Source: Nitriliruptoraceae bacterium (lineage in GTDB: Bacteria > Actinomycetota > Nitriliruptoria > Nitriliruptorales > Nitriliruptoraceae). From it: DNA of 15,874 nt. The position numbers and the translations under genes are program-made. This document shows, one piece after another, positions 1-6,888 of the stretch (within the stretch, counting starts at the first letter, position 1; each line of letters opens with the position of its first letter). The notes beneath the pieces are model-generated. The model was not told the origin of the DNA and ran no database searches. It saw only the letters and a program-made list of their open reading frames with translations. The stretch covers positions 1 through 15,874 of the forward strand of contig SKII01000020.1 in NCBI GenBank assembly GCA_007116505.1, written 5' to 3'.

Positions 1-186
1 CTCGCCCTCGCCGGCACCGCCGTCGCCATGGGTGGCTCGCCCGACGAGGTCCGCGCGGCCGCGCACCTCGTCGCACCGCCGTTCGCCGAGGGAGGCACCG
101 CGGTCGCACTGGCCGCGCTCGCCGCGCTCGCGGGGCACGGCGTGGACGGGACGGGCGATCCTCAGCGCGCTCCGGGGACCTGGTAG
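1..186 (+). CDS. HAD-family (Cof-like, class IIB) phosphatase, C-terminal fragment
   Basis: Frame 1 is open from the window edge to a TAG at 184-186, giving the last 61 residues of a protein that begins outside the window. The stretch AGTAVAMGGSPDEVRAAA, followed by an LVAPPFAEGGTAVAL segment, matches the end of Cof-type HAD phosphatases. There a 'G.AMGNA..EVK..AD.V' segment follows the metal-binding DD motif and the chain ends in 'EDGVA..L'. The catalytic aspartates lie upstream and cannot be seen, so substrate and activity cannot be judged; the family hydrolyses sugar phosphates and similar small phosphoesters in the cytoplasm. The last 25 bases overlap the 3' end of the convergent guaB gene, a tail-to-tail arrangement. 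A related HAD ATPase or sucrose-phosphatase-like protein is the main alternative. Confidence 0.62.
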   Translation, partial: LALAGTAVAMGGSPDEVRAAAHLVAPPFAEGGTAVALAALAALAGHGVDGTGDPQRAPGTW

Positions 187-1649
187 TTCGGCGCCTCGTG
201 GACGACCTCGAGGTCGTGCACGTGGGACTCGCGGGTGCCCGCGGCGGTCTGCCGCACGAAGCTCGCACGCGCGACCAGCTCCGAGAGGTCCGGCGCACCG
301 ATGTAGCCCATGCCCGACCGCAGCCCACCGACGAGCTGCTGGGTCACCTCGGCGACGGCGCCGCGGTACGGGAGCAGCCCGGACACGCCCTCCGGGACGA
401 GCTTCACGCCGCTCGGCCCCTGCGCCTTCGCGCCGATGCGGTCGCCCTGGAAGTAGCGGTCCGCGGAGCCGTCGCGCATGGCGTCGAGCGACCCCATCCC
501 TCGGTACTCCTTGTAGCGGCGTCCCCCGACGAGCACGAGCTCGCCGGGCGACTCGTCCGTCCCCGCCAGCAGGTTCCCGATCATGACCGCGCTCGCACCG
601 ACCGCGAGCGCCTTCACGATGTCCCCCGAGCTCCGCAGGCCGCCGTCGGCGATGACCGGGACGCCCAGCTCCCGGCCCACCCGCGCAGCCTCCATCACGG
701 CGGTGAACTGGGGCACGCCGACGCCCGTCACGACCCGCGTCGTGCAGATCGACCCGGGGCCGACGCCGACCTTCGCGATGTCCGCACCGTGGTCGGCGCA
801 CGCCCTCACGCCATCGCCCGTCGCGACGTTGCCCACCATCAGGGCGACGTCGGGGTGGCGGTCCTTCAGGCGGCGTGCGAAGTCGAGCACGCTCTGGGAG
901 TGGCCATGCGCGGAGTCGATCGACAGCAGGTCCACGCCCGCCTCGACGAGCGCCGCCGCACGGTCCCCACCGTCGGCGCTCGCTCCGACGGCCGCGCCGC
1001 ACAGCAGCCGCCCGCGCGCGTCCTTCGCCGAGCTCGGGTACTGCCGCACCTTCTCGATGTCCTTGAAGGTGAACATGCCGAGCAGCAGTCCGGACTCGTC
1101 GACGATCGGCAGCTTCTCGACGCGGTGCTGCTGCATCAGGTCGCGCGCGGCCTCGAGGGTCGTCCCCCGCGCGCCGGTGATGAGCCCCTCGGCCGTCATG
1201 TGCTCGCGGACGAGCGACTCCGCCGGCGCGCCGATGCGGAGGTCGCGGTTCGTGATGATGCCGACGAGCAGCCCGGCGCCGTCGGTGACGGGGAAGCCCG
1301 ACACGCGGTAGCGCTCCATCAGCTCGTGGGCGCGCGCGACCGGATCGTCGGGCCGCAGCGTGACCGGCTCGGTGATGAAGCCGGACTCGGAGCGCTTCAC
1401 CGTCTCCACCATGGAGGCCTGCTGCTCGATAGTGGCGTTCTTGTGGACGATGCCGAGCCCGCCCTGCCGCGCGATGGCGACGGCCATCTCCGCCTCGGTG
1501 ACGCGGTCCATCGCGGCGGAGAGGATCGGCATCTCGAGCCGTACGCCCGCATGCAGTCGTACGGTGACGTCGACGTCGCGCGGCAGCACCGCCGAGTGGC
1601 CCGGCAGCAGCAGGACGTCGTCGTAGCTGAGCGCCTCGGGGAACGTCAC
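162..1649 (-). CDS. guaB: IMP dehydrogenase
   Basis: This 495-residue protein is a full-length IMP dehydrogenase (family about 485-500). It oxidises IMP to XMP with NAD+, the first committed step of cytoplasmic GTP synthesis. The N-terminal barrel part is recognisable from [10 protein letters not shown] (8-17) and SAAMDRVTE (44-52), where the common MDTVTE has Arg for Thr. Two CBS domains, which usually bind regulatory nucleotides, occupy about 92-205. The catalytic loop [11 protein letters not shown] (295-305) carries the nucleophile Cys302. IADGG (333-337) and [13 protein letters not shown] (358-370) are phosphate- and substrate-binding segments, and the flap Arg-Tyr dyad is R398-Y399 in DRYFQ. 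The start is a GTG at 1649-1647, two bases after the stop of the peroxiredoxin gene and without a strong Shine-Dalgarno, so translational coupling is likely. The 3' end overlaps the convergent HAD gene. Confidence 0.97.
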   Translation of the reverse strand: MTFPEALSYDDVLLLPGHSAVLPRDVDVTVRLHAGVRLEMPILSAAMDRVTEAEMAVAIARQGGLGIVHKNATIEQQASMVETVKRSESGFITEPVTLRPDDPVARAHELMERYRVSGFPVTDGAGLLVGIITNRDLRIGAPAESLVREHMTAEGLITGARGTTLEAARDLMQQHRVEKLPIVDESGLLLGMFTFKDIEKVRQYPSSAKDARGRLLCGAAVGASADGGDRAAALVEAGVDLLSIDSAHGHSQSVLDFARRLKDRHPDVALMVGNVATGDGVRACADHGADIAKVGVGPGSICTTRVVTGVGVPQFTAVMEAARVGRELGVPVIADGGLRSSGDIVKALAVGASAVMIGNLLAGTDESPGELVLVGGRRYKEYRGMGSLDAMRDGSADRYFQGDRIGAKAQGPSGVKLVPEGVSGLLPYRGAVAEVTQQLVGGLRSGMGYIGAPDLSELVARASFVRQTAAGTRESHVHDLEVVHEAPNYQVPGAR

Positions 1650-1651
1650 GG

Positions 1652-2122
1652 TCAGACCGCGACGCCGAGTCCGGCGAGCGCGTCACGCCAGCGCTGCTGG
1701 TCCCGCGCGTCGGGGATCGCGTTCACCTCGGCGAAGCGGACGACGCCCTCCTTGTCGACGAGGAAGGTCCCCCGCATCGCCAGGCCCTTCTCCGCGTCGA
1801 ACACGCCGTAGCTGTCGGCGACCGCGCCGTGCGGCCAGAAGTCGCTGAGCAGCGGGAAGTCGTAGCCCTCCTTCGCGGCCCACGCGGCGGTGGCGGCGCT
1901 GGAGTCGACCGAGATCGCGAGGGTCTCGACCTCGTCGGAGCGGAAGCTCTCGATCGAGTCCCTCAGGCTGCACATCTCGCCGGTGCAGACCCCGGAGAAC
2001 GCGAGCGGGTAGAAGACGACGAGCACGTGCTTCTTCCCCCGCAGGTCCGACAGCGTGACCGGGGTGCGCGTCTGGTCGTTGAGCGTGAAGTCCGGGGCGA
2101 CGTCACCGATACTGAGGGTCAT
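1652..2122 (-). CDS. AhpE-like peroxiredoxin (C-x4-C)
   Basis: The chosen ATG at 2122-2120 gives 156 residues, close to mycobacterial AhpE (153), and has GGAG at 2131-2128 with a 5-nt spacer. A longer reading from 2203 would add 27 Ala/Pro-rich residues without family similarity. VAPDFTLNDQ (8-17) and the active-site segment FYPLAFSGVCTGEMCSLRD (37-55) define an AhpC/TSA thioredoxin-fold peroxidase that reduces H2O2 and organic hydroperoxides in the cytoplasm. Cys46 is the peroxidatic cysteine. Cys51, five residues later, could act as resolving cysteine as in PrxQ/Bcp enzymes, whereas M. tuberculosis AhpE is a one-Cys enzyme. The gene is first in a two-gene unit with guaB and is divergent from the rhomboid gene. 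The physiological reductant is not evident. Confidence 0.92.
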   Translation of the reverse strand: MTLSIGDVAPDFTLNDQTRTPVTLSDLRGKKHVLVVFYPLAFSGVCTGEMCSLRDSIESFRSDEVETLAISVDSSAATAAWAAKEGYDFPLLSDFWPHGAVADSYGVFDAEKGLAMRGTFLVDKEGVVRFAEVNAIPDARDQQRWRDALAGLGVAV

Positions 2123-2127
2123 GTGGG

Positions 2128-2131
2128 CTCC
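2128..2131 (-). promoter_or_regulatory. Ribosome binding site of the peroxiredoxin gene
   Basis: GGAG on the minus strand is followed by the 5-nt spacer CCCAC and then the ATG at 2122. This site decides the shorter start over the upstream in-frame one. Confidence 0.6.
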
Positions 2132-2201
2132 GACGGATGGGTCGAACCTCGGGCCGGCGGGCGGAGCGGCGCGGGGGACGACGGTGGCTGGCGATGCCCC
2201 C

Positions 2202-2230
2202 ACGGTAGTCGGTCCTCACCGCCGGGTCGC
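2202..2230 (-). promoter_or_regulatory. Candidate promoter for peroxiredoxin-guaB
   Basis: On the minus strand a TACCGT hexamer (2207-2202) fits the TANNNT -10 pattern. GCGACC (2230-2225), 17 bp upstream, shares four of six bases with TTGACC. The predicted leader would be about 75 nt. The call is by pattern only. Confidence 0.3.
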
Positions 2231-2244
2231 CGAGGCGGCAGCGG

Positions 2245-2250
2245 TAGGTT
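2245..2250 (+). promoter_or_regulatory. Candidate leaderless -10 box of the rhomboid gene
   Basis: TAGGTT ends six bases before the ATG at 2257, the spacing expected if transcription starts at or next to the start codon. No usable Shine-Dalgarno lies at normal distance (GAGGG is one base from the ATG), which also favours a leaderless mRNA. No good -35 is visible. Confidence 0.45.
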
Positions 2251-2256
2251 GAGGGC

Positions 2257-3132
2257 ATGGACGCGACCGTCGAGTGCGCACGTCACCCCGGCCGGCCGGC
2301 GCTGACGACGTGCAACCGCTGCGGGAACGGCGTGTGCGCCGAGGACATCGTCGACGCCCCCGTCGGCTACCAGTGCCTCGACTGCGCCCGCTCCGCCCCG
2401 GAGGTCCGGCGGCTCGGCGAGCACCCCTCCGCCCCGCCGGCGACGCGCACCCTCGTGGTCACGATCGTCGCGGTCGCGCTGCTCGGTGCGACCGGCGCCG
2501 TCGACGCGCGGACCTTCGGGCTCGTGCCGGTCCTCGTGGGGCTCGGCGAGTGGTGGCGCATCGTGACGAGCGCGTTCCTGCACGGCGGCCTGGTCCACCT
2601 CGCGTTCAACGGTCTGCTGCTGTGGCGTCTCGGCCAGCTGCTCGAGCCCCGGGTGGGGACCGGCGCCTTCCTCGGCCTGGCCGCCAGCGGTCTCGCCGGG
2701 GGCGGGCTCGGCGTGGTCGCCCTCAGCTGGGTCGTCGCGGCGACGCCCCTGGGAGGGGTCGGGTTCGTCAGGACCGTGCTCGGCGGCGGCCCGTTCACCA
2801 TCACCGTCGGGGCGAGCGGCGCGGTGTTCGGCCTGATGGGAGCGTTCCTCGTCCTCCTCCGGCGGCGCGGCGTCGATCCGTGGGCGACCGCCGAGGGTTC
2901 GACCGTCGGGGCGCTCGTCCTCCTCAACCTCGTGCTGACCTTCGCCGTTCCGACCATCTCGGTCGGTGGGCACGTCGGCGGTCTGCTCGGCGGGGCCGCG
3001 GCCGCACTGCTCGTCCGGGCCGAGCGTCCCGGCGGGCCCCGCGACACCGTCCGCACGGTCCTGCTCGCCACGACGCTGCTCGTGGCGACCGTGGCGGTCG
3101 CACGCGCACTCGTCGGAGCGCTGGCCGGCTGA
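2257..3132 (+). CDS. Rhomboid-family intramembrane serine protease with N-terminal zinc box
   Basis: This 291-residue membrane protein is a rhomboid protease, which cleaves substrate transmembrane helices within the cytoplasmic membrane. The N-terminus has a B-box-like zinc-binding array (Cys7, His10, Cys19, Cys22, Cys27, Cys40, Cys43), typical of actinobacterial rhomboids. The rhomboid core begins near residue 65. EWWRIVTSAFLHGGLVHLAFN (98-118) holds the conserved W-R motif, His109, His114 and the oxyanion Asn118. GASG (185-188) gives the nucleophile Ser187, and GGHVGGLLGG (237-246) gives the catalytic His239. All active-site residues are present, so it should be an active protease. About six or seven hydrophobic helices are visible, the last at about 268-286. 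The gene stands alone between divergent prx-guaB and glpD. Its substrates cannot be inferred from these neighbours. Confidence 0.92.
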   Translation: MDATVECARHPGRPALTTCNRCGNGVCAEDIVDAPVGYQCLDCARSAPEVRRLGEHPSAPPATRTLVVTIVAVALLGATGAVDARTFGLVPVLVGLGEWWRIVTSAFLHGGLVHLAFNGLLLWRLGQLLEPRVGTGAFLGLAASGLAGGGLGVVALSWVVAATPLGGVGFVRTVLGGGPFTITVGASGAVFGLMGAFLVLLRRRGVDPWATAEGSTVGALVLLNLVLTFAVPTISVGGHVGGLLGGAAAALLVRAERPGGPRDTVRTVLLATTLLVATVAVARALVGALAG

Positions 3133-3154
3133 GGTCCCCTCGCGGGCCACGGCC

Positions 3155-3209
3155 CCGGGCGTGCTCCGGGCGTGCCCCGGGCGTGCGCCGGACGTGCCCC
3201 TGACGCCCC
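3155..3209 (+). repeat. 11-bp tandem repeat upstream of glpD
   Basis: Four consecutive copies of CCGGGCGTGCN occupy 3155-3165, 3166-3176, 3177-3187 and 3188-3198; the fourth has A for the fifth base. A fifth, decayed copy (CCTGACGCCCC) ends at 3209. The period is about one helical turn, so bound proteins would be on one face. It lies just upstream of a possible -10 at 3219. Confidence 0.8.
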
Positions 3210-3218
3210 CTGACCCCG

Positions 3219-3224
3219 TACCGT
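3219..3224 (+). promoter_or_regulatory. Candidate -10 box for glpD-SURF1
   Basis: TACCGT matches TANNNT and would give a leader of roughly 55-60 nt to the glpD GTG. No convincing -35 is seen at 16-18 bp, so an activator or an unusual sigma factor would be needed, or the call is wrong. Confidence 0.25.
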
Positions 3225-3248
3225 CAGAGGGTCCGGCAGAGGGGCCGG
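3225..3248 (+). repeat. 12-bp tandem duplication in the glpD leader
   Basis: CAGAGGGTCCGG (3225-3236) is followed directly by CAGAGGGGCCGG (3237-3248), 11 of 12 bases identical. It would lie in the 5' untranslated region if transcription starts near 3230. Confidence 0.6.
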
Positions 3249-3277
3249 AGAGCCGCTGCAGCACGCACCACCAGGAC

Positions 3278-3283
3278 AGGAGG
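3278..3283 (+). promoter_or_regulatory. Ribosome binding site of glpD
   Basis: A perfect AGGAGG is followed by the 4-nt spacer ACCT and then GTG at 3288. It supports this GTG over the internal ATG at 3339. Confidence 0.75.
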
Positions 3284-3287
3284 ACCT

Positions 3288-4988
3288 GTGAGGCCCGTCG
3301 CACTCGACCCGGCACGACGCAGCGCAGCGCTCGAGCGCATGCGGACGACCACGCACGACGTCCTCGTGGTCGGGGGTGGCGTGACCGGGGCGGGCATCGC
3401 CCTCGACGCGGCGACCCGCGGGCTGTCCACCGCGCTGGTCGAGCAGCGTGACCTCTCGTCAGGGACGTCCAGCCGGTCCTCGAAGCTGCTCCACGGTGGA
3501 CTCCGCTACCTCGAGCAGTACGACTTCGGCCTGGTGCGCGAGGCGCTGCGCGAGCGTGACCTGCACCTGACCACCCTCGCTCCCCACCTCGCCCGGCCGG
3601 TCCCCTTCCTGTTCCCCCTCACCGGCGCACCCTGGGAGCGCGCCTACGTCGGCGCCGGCATCGCGCTCTACGACACGCTGGGCGGCGCACGCAACCTGCC
3701 GGCGCACCGCCACCTGTCCCGCACGGGGGCGCTGCGGATGGTCCCGGCGCTGCGTGCCGACGCGCTGCGTGGCGCGATCCGCTACTACGACGCGCAGATC
3801 GACGACGCGCGCCACACCATGGAGATCGCGCGGACCGCGGCGAGCTACGGCGCGGCCGTCGCGACGTCGGCCCGCGTCGTCGGCTTCCTGCGTGAGGGCG
3901 AGCGGGTCGTCGGCGCGCAGGTCGCCGACCTGGAGAGCGGCACGACGATCGACGTGCGCGCGAGCCAGGTCATCAACGCGACGGGCGTGTGGACCGACGA
4001 GCTGCAGGCGCTCGTGGGACGCGGGCGCATCAGCGTCCGTGCCTCGAAGGGCATCCACCTCGTCGTCCCCCGCGACCGCATCATCGCGGACTCCGGCCTC
4101 ATCCTGCGCACCGCGTCCTCGGTGCTGTTCGTCATCCCGTGGGGACGACACTGGATCATCGGGACGACGGACACGGACTGGGAGCTCGCCCTCGCCCATC
4201 CTGCGGCCTCGCGGTCCGACATCGACTACCTGCTCGACCAGGTGAACCGGGTCCTCCGCCATCCGCTGAGCCACGAGGACGTCGAGGGCGTGTACGCGGG
4301 ACTGCGACCGCTGCTGTCAGGGGAGTCCGACGCGACGTCGACGCTGTCGCGCGAGCACGCCGTGGCGACCACCGCGCCCGGGCTCGTCACCATCGCCGGC
4401 GGGAAGTACACGACCTACCGGGTCATGGCCAAGGACGCGGTCGACCTCGCGGCCCGCTCCCTGCCGGGCCGCGTGCCCGACTGCGTCACGGACCGCGTCC
4501 CGCTCGTCGGTGCGGTCGGCTACCTGGCGCTCGTCAACCGTCGGCACGAGCTCGCGGCGAGCAGCGGCCTGCACGTCGTGCGCATCGAGCATCTCCTCGG
4601 GCGTTACGGGGCCCTCACCGAGGAGCTGCTCGAGATGGTCGCGGCGGACCCGACGCTCGGCCAGCCGATCCCCGGGGCCGAGGACCATCTTCGGGTCGAG
4701 GCCGTCTACGCGGCCAGCCACGAGGGCGCCCTCCACCTCGACGACGTCATGACGCGGCGCACGCGCATCTCCATCGAGACGTTCGACCGTGGCCTCGCCG
4801 CGGCACCGCACGTCGCCCGCCTCATGGGGTCGGTCATCGGCTGGGACGAGGATCGCATCGCCCTCGAGGTCGAGCACTACGAGGCCCGGGTGGCGGCCGA
4901 GCGCGACTCGCAGCTGCAGATGGACGACCACAGTGCCGACGCGGCCCGGCTCGGCGCCCCCGACGTCCGCACGGGCCCGCGGGCATGA
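3288..4988 (+). CDS. glpD: Aerobic glycerol-3-phosphate dehydrogenase
   Basis: This 566-residue FAD enzyme matches the usual GlpD length (500-580). It oxidises sn-glycerol-3-phosphate to dihydroxyacetone phosphate at the inner face of the membrane and passes electrons to the quinone pool. DVLVVGGGVTGAGI (24-37) is the Rossmann FAD-binding motif. SSRSSKLLHGGLRYLE (61-76) is the GlpD signature. YAGLRPLL (336-343) and GGKYTTYRVMAKDAVDLA (371-388) close the FAD/substrate domain, and about 395-566 is the C-terminal helical domain with RTRISIETFDRG. The GTG start has a perfect AGGAGG. The stop overlaps the SURF1 start (ATGA), so the two are co-translated. No glycerol kinase or facilitator gene is adjacent, so the substrate may come from lipid turnover or distant glp genes. 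Confidence 0.95.
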   Translation: MRPVALDPARRSAALERMRTTTHDVLVVGGGVTGAGIALDAATRGLSTALVEQRDLSSGTSSRSSKLLHGGLRYLEQYDFGLVREALRERDLHLTTLAPHLARPVPFLFPLTGAPWERAYVGAGIALYDTLGGARNLPAHRHLSRTGALRMVPALRADALRGAIRYYDAQIDDARHTMEIARTAASYGAAVATSARVVGFLREGERVVGAQVADLESGTTIDVRASQVINATGVWTDELQALVGRGRISVRASKGIHLVVPRDRIIADSGLILRTASSVLFVIPWGRHWIIGTTDTDWELALAHPAASRSDIDYLLDQVNRVLRHPLSHEDVEGVYAGLRPLLSGESDATSTLSREHAVATTAPGLVTIAGGKYTTYRVMAKDAVDLAARSLPGRVPDCVTDRVPLVGAVGYLALVNRRHELAASSGLHVVRIEHLLGRYGALTEELLEMVAADPTLGQPIPGAEDHLRVEAVYAASHEGALHLDDVMTRRTRISIETFDRGLAAAPHVARLMGSVIGWDEDRIALEVEHYEARVAAERDSQLQMDDHSADAARLGAPDVRTGPRA

Positions 4989-5812
4989 GCCGGACGGGCC
5001 TCACGCCGCAGCGCCCGCAGCACGCCTCCCCCGTCCGTGCGCTGACCCGTCCGTCGGCGCTCCTTGGCCACGTCCTGGTCGTCGCCGTCGTCGGGGTGCT
5101 CGTCGGCTTCGGCCAGTGGCAGCTCGAGCGGCTCGACCAGGTCCGCACGACGAACGACCGCCTCGCCGCCCGCGCCGCCGCCGAGCCGACCGACCTCCCC
5201 GTCCTGCTCACCACCTTCGGAGCGGACCCGGCCGAGCTCGAGTTCCGGCGCGTCCGCGTCACCGGGGTGTTCGTGCCCGACGAGGAGGTCGTGCAGCGCA
5301 ACCGCATCCAGCGCGGGCTGCAGGGGCTCGACGTGCTGACCCCGCTCGACCTCGGGGACGGCACGACCCTGCTGGTGCGGCGCGGCTGGGTGCCCCGCGA
5401 GCTCGACACGCCGCCCGTCGTCGACGCACCGCCACCGTCGGGGCGCGTCACCGTGACCGGCGTGCTCGAGCGCAGCGTCGACCAGCCCACCTTCGGTGCC
5501 CGCGATCCGGACGAGGGGATCCTCGAGCGCGTGTTCCACCCGGACACGTCCCGGCTCGACCGCCAGATGAGCGGGTCGCTGCTGCCCGTCGTGCTGCGGA
5601 TGGATGCACTGCCGGGCGCGACGGCGACGACGCTCCCCCAGGCGCCCGAGCCGCCGGGACTCGACCAGGGCAGCCACCTGTCCTACGCCGTCCAGTGGCA
5701 TCTGTTCGCGGTGCTCGCCGTGGGTGCCTACGGGTTCTGGTGGCGCTCACGCCTCCGACGCCCCGCCGACGTGGCGGGCGAGGTGGACGGCACGGCGCTC
5801 AGCTCGCGCTGA
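4985..5812 (+). CDS. SURF1-family cytochrome oxidase assembly protein
   Basis: The ATG at 4985 shares four bases (ATGA) with the glpD stop and gives 275 residues, normal for bacterial SURF1. The fold is two transmembrane helices flanking a large external domain: helix 1 is about 26-42, followed by GFGQWQLERLD (41-51), the counterpart of the family's 'GxWQLxRxxWK' motif. The middle has the conserved FRRVRVTGVF and LLVRRGWVP segments. Helix 2 follows SYAVQWHLFA (233-242), matching the family's 'YAxQWxxFA'. SURF1 proteins take part in haem a handling during assembly of aa3-type cytochrome c oxidase. The link to glpD suggests expression with aerobic respiratory electron input. The 3' end overlaps the convergent methyltransferase gene by 14 bp. 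No ctaA/ctaB or oxidase genes lie in the window. Confidence 0.9.
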   Translation: MSRTGLTPQRPQHASPVRALTRPSALLGHVLVVAVVGVLVGFGQWQLERLDQVRTTNDRLAARAAAEPTDLPVLLTTFGADPAELEFRRVRVTGVFVPDEEVVQRNRIQRGLQGLDVLTPLDLGDGTTLLVRRGWVPRELDTPPVVDAPPPSGRVTVTGVLERSVDQPTFGARDPDEGILERVFHPDTSRLDRQMSGSLLPVVLRMDALPGATATTLPQAPEPPGLDQGSHLSYAVQWHLFAVLAVGAYGFWWRSRLRRPADVAGEVDGTALSSR

Positions 5813-6869
5813 CGGCGCGGTCGGGGCGCACGAGGCGGTGGTGCACGACCCCCCACTCGCGCCCACGCCGGGCGGCGAACAGCTCCTCGCAGGCGATGAG
5901 GAACGTGCGCCAGCGCTGCCAACGGCGCTCCGCCTCCTCGGCGGTCGCACCCTGTGCCAACACCTCGAGCGTCGCCTCACGACGCTCCTCGAGCAGGCCG
6001 CGCCATGCTGCGAGCGTGCGCGTGTAGTGCCGGCCGTCGAAGCGCCACGTCTGCCGGTGCTCGAGCGCGTCCATGCGGGCAGGGATCCAGTCCTCCGACG
6101 GCATCATCCCGCCCGTGAAGAAGTGCCGCGCCATCCAGTCGCCCGGACCGTCCGTCTCGAACAGGTACGGCCGCGAGCGGTGTGCGAAGACGTGGACGAA
6201 CAGCTCGCCACCGGGACGGAGCCAGCGCGCGATGCGGCGACCGAGCTCACGGTGGTTGCGCACGTGCTCGAGCATCTCGACGCTGATCACACGGTCGAAG
6301 CGTCCGGGCGCGACGACGTCGCTGTGGCTGCCGACACCGAGGTCCCCGACGTCGGCGGTGAGCACCGTGACGTTGCTGAGTCCACGCTCCGCTGCGCGCG
6401 CGAGGATGTGCTCGCGCTGCGTGGAGGAGTTCGACACCGCGACGATGCGCGCGCCCGGGTAGCGCTCGGCCATCCAGAGGGTCAGCGAGCCCCAGCCGCA
6501 GCCGAGCTCGAGGACGTCCTGCCCGTCAGCGATGCCGGCCCTGCGGCAGGTGAGGTCGAGCATCGCCTCCTCTGCCTCGGCGAGGGACGTGACACCCTCC
6601 GGCCACCAGGCGGCCGAGTACTTGAGCAGCGGTCCGAGCATCAGGGCGAAGAACGCGGACGGCACCTCGTAGTGCTGCGTGTTCGCGGCGTCGACGGCCA
6701 CGGTGACCGGCCCGGCGTCGAGCCGTGCGGCGAGGTCCTCGGGCGAGGAGCCGTCGGCGGCACGGCGGACGCGCAGCAGCCCTCTGATCGCGGCCCGCAG
6801 CGCCGCATCGGGCAGCCGACCGGAGTCGACGACCGTGTCGAGCAGGTCCGCCGCTCGCTCCCGCTCCAC
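5799..6869 (-). CDS. Cyclopropane-fatty-acyl-phospholipid synthase-family / coclaurine N-methyltransferase-like SAM methyltransferase
   Basis: The GTG at 6869-6867 gives 356 residues, with AGGAGG 4 nt upstream; a GTG six codons earlier would split that site. QHYEVPSAFF (65-74) and KYSAAWW (83-89) are the Cfa-type 'HYD...FY...YS..YW' elements. VLELGCGWGS (119-128) is SAM motif I. Later come a SVEMLEHV segment, WMARHFFTGG, HYTRT and WRTFLIACEELF, whose Cys aligns with the conserved Cfa cysteine. The length, AEAEEAMLDL, SNSSTQREHI and ARHFFTGGMMPS segments resemble plant coclaurine N-methyltransferases more than E. coli Cfa (382 aa). The product may methylate a lipid double bond or an amine in the cytoplasm; the sequence does not decide. 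It is divergent from the YczE-like gene and overlaps the end of SURF1. Confidence 0.88.
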   Translation of the reverse strand: MERERAADLLDTVVDSGRLPDAALRAAIRGLLRVRRAADGSSPEDLAARLDAGPVTVAVDAANTQHYEVPSAFFALMLGPLLKYSAAWWPEGVTSLAEAEEAMLDLTCRRAGIADGQDVLELGCGWGSLTLWMAERYPGARIVAVSNSSTQREHILARAAERGLSNVTVLTADVGDLGVGSHSDVVAPGRFDRVISVEMLEHVRNHRELGRRIARWLRPGGELFVHVFAHRSRPYLFETDGPGDWMARHFFTGGMMPSEDWIPARMDALEHRQTWRFDGRHYTRTLAAWRGLLEERREATLEVLAQGATAEEAERRWQRWRTFLIACEELFAARRGREWGVVHHRLVRPDRAVSAS

Positions 6870-6873
6870 CGCT

Positions 6874-6879
6874 CCTCCT
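6874..6879 (-). promoter_or_regulatory. Ribosome binding site of the methyltransferase gene
   Basis: AGGAGG on the minus strand (inside GAGGAGGAG) precedes the GTG at 6869 by 4 nt, the same spacing as at glpD. It decides the start in favour of the second in-frame GTG. Confidence 0.6.
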
Positions 6880-6888
6880 CGCCCCACC

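Noticed and set aside
198..1811. Long plus-strand open frame opposite guaB and the peroxiredoxin
   Set aside because: Arg/Ala/Asp-rich low-complexity translation in the complementary frame of a clearly conserved enzyme; a GC-rich shadow.
2119..3315. Long minus-strand open frames opposite the rhomboid gene
   Set aside because: Composition is repetitive (E, R, G, P rich) without motifs, while the plus strand has a complete rhomboid active site.
3989..4984. Extended N-terminus of the SURF1 protein reaching into glpD
   Set aside because: The upstream part is Arg/Pro-rich shadow of glpD. The family similarity starts with the ATG at 4985.
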